Notes under the pieces: model-generated
What the model saw: only the letters and a program-made list of their open reading frames with translations
What the model was told of the DNA's origin: nothing
Databases searched by the model: none
Program-made: the position numbers and the translations under genes
Shown: positions 55,324-64,000 of the stretch, one piece after another
How positions within the stretch are numbered: the stretch's first letter is position 1
How the letters are laid out: every line of letters begins with the position of its first letter
NCBI GenBank assembly: GCA_963691705.1
Contig: OY829538.1
Coordinates: 82,094,781 to 82,158,780, forward strand
Length of the DNA: 64,000 bases
Reading direction: 5' to 3'
From: Viola odorata
Lineage: Eukaryota > Streptophyta > Magnoliopsida > Malpighiales > Violaceae

Positions 55324-58300
55324 ATGAAGAAAAACATGGGTGGGTCATCGGAGACCAAGTTCTTGCAAGAGCTGATATTGTACGCGGCCAGTGCCGCCTT
55401 AAGCTGCCTGGTCCTGTTCGTAGGGATCCGTCAGCTCGACCCCAACCGGGAAACCTCTAAGAGAGCTCTTGAACATAAGAAGGAAATCGCCAAACGCTTG
55501 GGTCGTCCCCTTATTCAGACCAACCCCTACGAGGTACTTCCCTTCTCTCTTGCAACTGCTCAATTGGGTACTTTGAATTCAGTTAGTTCCATGTTTTATT
55601 CATGACCTTTCCTTTCTCTGTTGCTATTAGTTCAATAGCATTTAAAAATAGCAACTTGAATTGGGTACTTTCCTTTCTCAGTTAGTTCCATGTTTTATTC
55701 ATGGCCTTTCCTTTCTCTGTACGGTGCTTTTTTTATTCATTCTTCCCTTAGAGCTTCTAGGGAATGGGAGTTTCGTATGCTGTTTTTTGGAAAACTTGAG
55801 ATCCTTTTTTTTGGTTTAATTCACTATCATCTTGGTATTTTTCTTCTTCTTCTGGTTTACAGTCAATGGAATTGTATTATGTTCATTTGGTGTGGTGTTG
55901 AGGTGTGATGCACCATTTAACTACCACAGGTGGTCATGTTGGTCCATTTGTTTCTTGAACCCATCATTCATCAGAATAAAAATTGAGGCTTTATGGTAAA
56001 GTAGGTGAAAATTATAATCATTTTTACAAGAGAGAGATTGGAGAGTCTACATAAGCATGCCATCATGTGTATTTAAATCCAAGTTAATTCATAAAAAATA
56101 AGAACTAGTCCATTGAAGAAATAAAAAAGAGCCTTGTATCTCATGCTGTTACAAGATTTATAAAAGCTTGCTTGTTGCTTTCCCTTTTTGAATAGGATGT
56201 AATAGCCTGCGATGTTATAAATCCGGATAAAATTGATGTGGAATTTAATTCCATTGGAGGATTGGAAACTATCAAGCAAGCTTTGTACGAATTAGTAATT
56301 CTTCCATTGCGGAGACCTGACCTCTTTTCACATGGGAAACTTCTTGGACCTCAAAAAGGTGTATTGCTATATGGTCCACCCGGTACTGGGAAGACCATGC
56401 TTGCCAAAGCTATTGCAAAAGAGTCGGGAGCTGTATTCATTAACGTGAGGGTATCCAATCTCATGAGCAAGTGGTTTGGTGATGCCCAAAAGCTTGGTGG
56501 GTAAATATTTGTTCAGTTACTCTCTTTTTTCTTCATTATTTAATTTTTTTAGGCATGGTATATTTGTATGGTCTTTTATAGGTTCTGTTTACTATCTTCT
56601 AGCCCTTATATAATTGTATAAATGCTGTTTAGTTTCAAACTCAGATAGTTTAATTTGGATGGTCTAACCGTGATGATATTTTTGTGGAATTACTTTTGTA
56701 GTTAAGATAGGATGGATTTTCCTCACGTGGTAAATGTGACAGGCATTGAAGAAGGCTTTAGAATGTTCTATGCTATTATATTTTTCCTTTAGTGAAGGTC
56801 ATGTGTGAAATTGTTTTCGGTAGTAGCATGAGCTCTTTTTTTGTTTCTTTAATGAATTATTTCAAAGAAGCTTCTAATAAATTTATGCAAGTATTCCTTG
56901 TCAATTTTCTACTTAAAATTTGTTTTGTTCACTAGCATTTGATGAAAAGTAACTTGTATGCTCTGTGTAGATACTGATATCTTCCTTCTTGCAAGTTTAG
57001 TTTGTTCGATGTGATTCACTCTTCATTTTGTCTGCAGTGTCTGCTGTTTTTAGCTTGGCTCATAAACTTCAGCCTGCTATTATATTTATTGATGAGGTTG
57101 ACAGTTTTCTGGGCCAACGTCGTACCACGGATCATGAGGCACTGGCAAACATGAAGACTGAGTTCATGGCTTTGTGGGATGGTTTTACGACTGACCGTGA
57201 GTTTTTTCAAAACTTGCAACACTTGTATCATTTTTTTGTGCTTTCCTTTTTGTTGGAAAGTAGTTGTCTATCCATAGTTTTGTGAACTTGGTGTAATTTT
57301 ACAGCAATATGCCTTAGTTATACTAGTTATAGTTGTGCTAAATTTATGTGAGTTTGTATTACTGTAGAGAATGCACGTGTTATGGTCCTTGCTGCAACAA
57401 ATCGCCCATCAGAACTAGACGAAGCAATACTTCGGCGCCTCCCTCAAGCATTTGAGATTGGGATGCCTGATCGCAGAGAGAGAGCTGAGATACTGAAGGT
57501 GACTTTGAGGGGTGAGCGGGTTCAAAGTAACATTGACTTTGACCACATAGCTAGTTTATGTGAGGGCTACACTGGTTCAGATATTCTTGAACTCTGCAAA
57601 AAAGCAGCTTACTTTCCTATCAGGGACTTGCTGGATGAGGAGAAGACTAAGGGGAAATCATCTAGAGTAAGTAGACTGATCTTTATTTTCTTCCTATTCC
57701 CATAATATTGTACATAATGGTTTCACAAAATAAGTTGTTACGTCTGTAATTTGTACTGCATAACATGCTGCTGCCATTATGATGTTCAATAGCTATTTTT
57801 TCCAGTCTTTCTTGAATGATTTTGCAACTAGACAACACTTTACTCACTTAACTCTTCCTCGTTTTTCAATCACTCTGGATTCCTCTGCTTGCTGAGTAAA
57901 TAACTTTAAAAAAAGAGATTATTGGGAGCAGTTGTGTAGTTCATTCATCTACATGTTTGGTTGAGATAAATGGAAGATGTTATAACTTGATAGGATAAAT
58001 GGTTTCCTGGGTTGCCCTATACTGGGTAACAGTTGGTGTTGAATCCATGGTCGGAGAAAAAATGAGCTTTTGTATTTCACCTAATCGCTAGTTATTTGGA
58101 CGTTCTGCCTTCTTTAAACTTCTGAGTTATGGTTCTTTTCTCAGGTACCACCAAGGCCGTTGTTAGAAGCTGATTTGCTGAAAGTTCTTGCCACATCTAC
58201 AAAAACGAAAGTTGCTGCAAATGAGTACACTGGGTCAATCTCACAATCACCTGGATGGTCCAGGCAGTCAGATGATTATCAGGTTCAAGCCACAATTAAT

Positions 58301-58363
58301 GAGCTCTCTAAACTTGTAGTTTCTCAAATCTTGAACCTTCAACCAGATACACAAGACCCTTGA
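55324..58363 (+). CDS. ATAD1/Msp1-type AAA ATPase, five exons
   Basis: Exons 55324-55533, 56196-56496, 57038-57196, 57368-57666 and 58145-58363; GT-AG joins in phase, 395 residues. The N-terminus has one membrane segment ([19 protein letters not shown], about 15-33), as in Msp1/ATAD1, the outer-membrane AAA protein that extracts mislocalised tail-anchored proteins from mitochondria and peroxisomes. A linker ([15 protein letters not shown]) and the AAA core follow: Walker A GPPGTGKT, pore-loop region [11 protein letters not shown], Walker [10 protein letters not shown], sensor 1 LAATNRP and arginine fingers in [16 protein letters not shown]. The C-terminus continues past the AAA lid with a plant-style tail ending PDTQDP. 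All catalytic residues are present. The start is supported by the membrane segment right after it. Orthology to Arabidopsis At5g53540 is inferred. Confidence 0.93.
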
Positions 58364-60000
58364 TTTTTTGTCTTCCCTCCAACTCTCTTGAAGAGCAATC
58401 TGACTTTATTTGAACTCACACTCAGGAACTTTTAGTTTTATTTATTCCGTTTTGTCTATGGATGCCCTATACATAATATATTGTGGGTATTATTAGCTTT
58501 TAGCCGCTTGCATGTTCTTAAGTGCCTCAAAAGTTCTGGCTTTTGTTATAGCATGATACCTGTGGTTGTAATATTGTTTTAATTCCTATTATACCTTTTT
58601 AGAAATGTAAAATTTTCTTAAGTGTTGAAACTGTGAACTTGAGTTTCTCTTTTTTTAACCTGCATCATGTCTGTGCTGATATGCCTAATGGAATTTTGCA
58701 TTTCCTTTTTCTTTTTCGGTAGGTGTTGCAGTGTTTGTGTAATTTTTTTATAAGTATGTAGTACTTAAACATGGCAATTATGTATAGCAAATTGTCAGCA
58801 TTCATATAGAGCTATTGAAAGGATTATCTGATGGTGCATATAGGTGATTTAGTTAGTGGATTGCACAAGGGCTTTATCTAATGGTGTCTGCACTCTGCAT
58901 GCGTTTTCCATGGCAAAATTGGTCTTTGCAGGTCTTGAAACTCGACAATCTCTCTTACCAGGTTCTACATGTTCTACTGTCGACTGTGACATGAAATTTA
59001 TTGTATGGATCATTGTACATGAAAGTTGATTTAATCATTTCTTTTGAAGAACGCTATTTGTAGGCTAAAAGCTTTTACTATCAGTAACAGAATGCTTGAA
59101 TACAGGATTTGATTACACCCATTGACGATTGAATGCTTTTCTTGGGGGTCATGTGGTGTGGTCAGCTTGATTCCCAAAGACTTGTGCCATCCACCGGTCA
59201 CCGGTGGCATTGCTGTGCTCCTATTTTCTTCCATCATTATGGGCAGGTCTGCACTTGCACTGCCCAGGTGTTTTCAACCGAAAAAAATACTAGAAGAAAA
59301 ATGTGTAGAGAAAAAGTTGCTCGAAAGGTCAAGGCCTCAAAAAAAAAAACCCTAGTTTTTGCTTTTCATTTAAGGGAGACTGTCCAAAAGGCATTATTAC
59401 TTTTTTTTTTTACTCTCTATTATCCTCCTCTGCCACATTAATTAATTCTTTTAAATTTAATTGGACGTATGAATCTCTAGGATCATCCATTTTCAAAGAA
59501 TCTCTACTACTAGTAGAGTATTATTTTAGGTGGTGTTTAAGGGCACTACTAGGAGAAATTCTTAGCGAAACTTAATTATCGGAGTGAAACTTGAAGTAAG
59601 ATTCTGTTTCTAATTTTTAAATATTTCATTGTGTAAGGGTGAAGGTCTTTAGGCTAGTTAGCTCTTGTATTGGATTTTACTTACTAGTAATAGCCTAAGA
59701 AAGAAGGAAGATGTAAGATTACGTTTCCTTTCCCCGCATTGTAAGAGTGCAACCTAAAAAAGATGATGATGAAGGATATAGGAGACGAGAGTGACAAAGA
59801 AGAACAAAATATTTTTTTTCTTTCTTTTTTTTAATTAGACGAGTCTAAATTCATTTTGGTTTCATGGAAACGAACAGACCGCAAAGACAATTTTGTACCA
59901 ATAGTTCACATGCATGCTAAAAGACATTAGTGTGATATCATAATATGCATGCACTGCACCCAAATGTTGTCACTGCGCACTTCCTCATGCTATCCTCATG
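58364..60000. other. Intergenic region, no gene seen
   Basis: Contains the 3' flanks of two convergent genes (the ATPase and the kinase). No coding signal, RNA or clear element ends. A-runs and T-runs occur near 59280-59350 and 59400. Confidence 0.45.
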
Positions 60001-63000
60001 CTATCGACATCTTGTGTTTGGACGTATTGTTACACCATGTAAAAGTTTGGTATATCCATGAAAACTCAGTTTCCCGTCAGAACCTCTAATCCAATCCTTG
60101 ACCAGAGAATGAGCTGTAGGGCCCAAATTCATTTCCTGTACATACATAGCAGGTCTGTTGATGAGGGGCATTCATTCAAATTGAGCAAGTATGAACTACT
60201 AAGTTCTAAGGAACTTGATGCACATACCACTGTCAATTCCTCCACAGAAATGACCCTGTTCCCTTCTTCTTCAAAGTACTCAAAAGCTGCAGTAGCAATG
60301 TTCTCCCATTGTTCAAGGGCCTCAAGTTGATATATACTGAGTGTAGCAGCGCAGAATTCATCAAACCCCATCTTTTTATAAGAGAGTGGTTCCATCTGGA
60401 AAAAATTCAGATCATTTACAAGAATGTCATTCAGCAAAGCCACATGTAGCGAAACAGAAAGTTTTACTATTCCCTTCACAGCATTAACAACTACATTCTA
60501 TCAGACCATGGGTGCAAAATACCCAATGGCTATCATTATTGTCCAGTTTCATTTCATTATTGTCCATCTCACAAGAACATATACAGAATTCAAGTTAATG
60601 GAGGAAGCTCAGGTAAAGGCGGAAGTTTTTATGGCCATGCCCAGATGCTACCACTCCAAACTAGTTGACCAGCTGACTTCCTAACAACAAGCACTTTTCA
60701 AGAAAGTAGATGTTAAAATGCTCTCACTGAAGGCAAATGGCAACTCTCATGTTTTATCTACGCAAACGCAAAGCATGATAATGATAGGATTTTCATGAAC
60801 CTCTCAAAGAAACAGTTGGTCAAATATTTCAGCCAAGAAATGCAGCAGCCATATCGGATATCCTAGTGGTAAAGCATTATGCACAAAATATCAACAAGAC
60901 CAAAGTATGAAATCATCATATGTTGCAGTAATTTAATACAAAAAAATTGAGCTAAAAGATTGATGTAGTAGGTAAGGAAACCTCACCAAATTCAAAATAT
61001 CAAGAATCCTTGACTCCTTCATGGCATCTGTTGCATGTCTCATTAAAGCCTGCACTTTTTTTTCACCAAAAGGTTATGCATTACTAAAATTAGATTCAAT
61101 AATCATAAAAATTAAATCAGGTCACTTGACAAAACAAACAAAAATACATGGTTGGTTTAAAAATGTCAAGCTTTCTTCATAACATAAGAAATAAAATGTA
61201 AAAAAAGGAAACATTGACTGACAGCTTTGAAATTGTTCAGGGATACAAATCCATCTTTTGGGTCCAAGAGCCCAAACTGAACCCTTAGATAGACGACCTC
61301 ATCTTCAGGAACAGCCTTGGAAAGAGCCTGCAGAAAAAAATAAAATTAGAATTAATATTAGGGGAGGCCAATCATCCTTCATTAGTTATCAGTCAAAAGC
61401 TACCAACCACAAACGGTGGACCATATGTTTCAGATAATTTCATAATTAGCCAAGACAATATGCCCATCACTCAATGTTCGAAATACCATTCCCCACTCAA
61501 TGAAGAAGTAACAATTAACTTCATCTTCTCTTCTCTTTTTTTGTGTGAACTTTTTTTGGTTGAAAAGATGCATGTTGACATACATTTATGTACAACTACC
61601 TTTAAGGCAGCACGTTTGAAAGGCGTGGCACGAACATATATCTTGACCAACTTGTAGATCAAAATATCCAATGGGACAGCTCGTTGCGCATCACGTAACC
61701 ATGGGTGAGCTGCAAATGAAACAAGCATATATTTACTTTCCACCATAGGAAACTTGTAATACCCCACCGTGAGCAAAAATTGTGACCAACACCATAGATA
61801 TTGTTTCTATGCATCTTTGAGAAGCAGAGAATCTATATTAGAGAAGCATTTTCCTGAAATTTTCACAGATAACTTACTTAGAGCTTGTGAAGCAGTCATT
61901 CTCTTTCTGTGATCCTTGTTAAGAAGTCTTTGAACAAAATCTTTAGCTTCTGGTGACACCGCAGGCCAAGGCAAATCGTAAAAGTTAGGATCAGCTCTCA
62001 GCACAGAGCGGAAAATTCCTGATTCAGTCCGTGCCCAGAACGGTCTACTCCCACATAATAAGATATATGATATAATGCCAATGCTCCACATGTCAGCTTC
62101 AACATTGTATGATCGATGGAGGACTTCAGGTGCAACGTAATAAGCACTACCAACAATATCGTTGAGACGTTCGTCTGCATTTGTACAAAAACTAACTGAT
62201 TGGATCTGAACTTAAATATGGATATACAAGCCCATCTAGAAGAGGCGCAATGGTTGTCAATTCACAGATAACTGAGTCAAATTATTCCACTTATATACTT
62301 TAAGCAATGGTTGTCAATGCTGGAAGAACAAATAAATATCTAAGATTCAAACTAAGAGAATACATACTTATATACCAAAATGTCAAAACAATAGAATGCC
62401 ATTGAAAAACGAGATCAATATAAGATATAAACAAAAAAGGATGAAACTGCTGCATACTCACAAATTTAACACTCAACACTATTCAACCAATTAATTCAAA
62501 AACCTAATTCCACTCAGTTTACGATACCTTCCAAGCAATACAAAATCAGCTGACTGCAATTGGAAGTTTCAGAATCAAGTACAGTTTTCAAGAGGCAAGC
62601 TAAACTTTCTTCATTAAGAAGAAAATGATGTTATCAGTGTAGAAGCTGCAATGCTATAGGTTCTTGTATATGATTGGAGCTGTGAATATTTAGTTACTTT
62701 AAGCAATCTCTGATGCACATATTTTCAATAGCTTTCAACAACAAAACTACAATAGCCCTTTCAACAATGATGATGATCATTTACAGCTCAGCTCAAGTTT
62801 AGGGGAAAAAAGAATACAATGGTCATTAGCTTTTTTTGCCACATTCCTTGATCTTCCTAAAGTTAAGGGTCTATAAAAACTAGATGGGTGGTGTTATTCT
62901 CACACCCTAAATTATTATTCCCACACTTTTTTCTAAGGAATTTACTAAACTAGTCAGTTAAGTATTAAAAATTATATTTGTCATATAATATAAGAATTAA

Positions 63001-63437
63001 GAAGGACTATTGTAGTAAATTCTCAGGAAAAGTTTTGGGAATAACGATTTGGGGTGAGGGAATAATAACACCGTATGCTTTCTTATCTCTTTTTGGTATT
63101 GTTTGAGAAGAGTTGACACTTTTCTCTTCCTCTCTATTTTTTTAATTTTAAGGAAGCAATCCCAAGTTTGAACTAGTTCCACCACACTAAATTAGGACTA
63201 GGACACATATCTTATTCCGAAGGCAGCCAAGTGAAACATAAAAACACAAAAGAGAAGGTAAAGCAGAACCGCGTAACATAAAAATATAACTAGGTCAAAA
63301 AAAGAGAGGCAACAATATAGCCATTAGGCCGTAAATAAGTTTATAGATGAAGTAGTACCTGGTCTGACAAAATCAGAAAGACCGAAATCAATAATCTTCA
63401 ACATAGCACCCTCATCTCTTGTGACGAAAAGAAAATT
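60001..63437 (-). CDS. CRK: CDPK-related kinase, 3' seven exons (cut by window edge)
   Basis: Exons on minus: 63437-63359, 62174-61878, 61709-61600, 61327-61223, 61049-60987, 60395-60228, 60135-60001; joins GT-AG and in phase. The first visible exon begins NFLFV and carries the Mg-binding DFG ([13 protein letters not shown]). Next come the activation segment and APE ([16 protein letters not shown]), kinase lobe ([20 protein letters not shown]), THPWLRD, and a calmodulin-like region with degenerate EF-hands ([20 protein letters not shown] is interrupted by a splice; [20 protein letters not shown]). That degeneracy separates CRKs from true CDPKs. It ends [12 protein letters not shown]...NTRCR. 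CRKs are membrane-associated Ser/Thr kinases that bind calmodulin. The N-terminal part, with myristoylation site, ATP-binding lobe and HRD motif, lies beyond 64000. Confidence 0.93.
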
Positions 63438-64000
63438 CTGCCAAGTAGTCATAAACATGGTAAAAGATGGAGTAGTCGTAGGCATGTAGTACAACTTATA
63501 AGGACAAGACAGATTCTTTGTCTATGTGTCTTTAAGTAAAAAAATCTCACTTTACTTTTAAGATGTGTTTTATCCGTCTTAAGAGTAAAGTAATTATATA
63601 ATGCCATCACGACTGGAAATTAATGCTCACTAATCTTAAGTTTTATTTTGCATCTTTTATTACTATTGTGCCTTTCCCAATTACTTTTAGTTCTATGTTT
63701 AGAATCCCTATCCAACTCCTATTTGGATGTCAAAGAGTTTATATCGAAGTGCATAATTGCTTTCTATCAATATCAGGTTTTCAGAATATCACTTCTATGC
63801 TTTTTGGTTGTGTTAGGCAATCACAACTGCAGATTTTCAGAATCCCTGGGTATTATTCCTCACTAAACCAAACCACCTTATTATCAACCAAAAAAGAGCA
63901 AACCATTTAAAACAGACAAATCCAGGATAGCTACAAGCTGCCAAATGTATGCAGGGCAAACCCTTATCCAAAGAATTTGACAAAGTGACAAGTTGAAGAT
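63438..64000 (-). other. Intron of the CDPK-related kinase
   Basis: From the acceptor of the exon at 63437 to the window edge I find no kinase coding sequence. It should be intron, with the preceding exon (catalytic loop) outside the window. Confidence 0.6.

Overview
This is nuclear DNA of a flowering plant (eudicot): AT-rich, genes split by GT-AG introns, and dense with transposons. The best clue to identity is a three-domain cyclotide precursor at 22.1-22.7 kb (minus strand). Its signal region, pro-segments and C-terminal tail resemble Violaceae (Viola) precursors more than the Oldenlandia type, so I infer a violet or close relative (moderate confidence).

Layout. 1-6 kb: an intronless ferric-reductase/FNR-like membrane flavoprotein gene (+) and a complete five-exon GDSL esterase/lipase (-). 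6.6-24.4 kb: a transposon graveyard. It holds a partial GDSL copy split by a solo-LTR-like element that itself carries a LINE, three related Harbinger-type elements (one partial, at 24.1 kb), hAT, Mutator-like and Stowaway MITEs, a Copia 3' end inserted in a second, truncated cyclotide gene, and the three-domain cyclotide gene, whose signal peptide is out of frame with its cyclotide domains. 24.4-30.2 kb: a nearly intact 5.76-kb plant mariner with TA target duplication, a DD39D transposase broken only by one in-frame stop, two extra ORFs and two minisatellites. 30.6-31.4 kb: a broken glycine-rich cold-shock/zinc-knuckle gene remnant with a 248-bp tandem duplication.

32-64 kb is the gene-bearing part: pyruvate decarboxylase (-, seven exons), a two-exon TAXIMIN-type peptide (-), an intronless mitochondrial-type PPR protein (-), a doubtful Asn-rich secreted peptide (-), a YSL metal-nicotianamine transporter (-, seven exons, with a hAT MITE in an intron), a thylakoid lumenal pentapeptide protein (-, four exons), an ATAD1/Msp1-type AAA ATPase (+, five exons, divergent from the previous gene) and the 3' seven exons of a CDPK-related kinase (-) that runs off the right edge.

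The host genes are unrelated housekeeping, stress and signalling genes and do not form a pathway. The linked units are the cyclotide locus, with at least two gene copies plus a duplicated upstream block, and the mariner with its passenger ORFs. Exon joins were made by hand from splice consensus and reading phase; every complete multi-exon model closes in frame.
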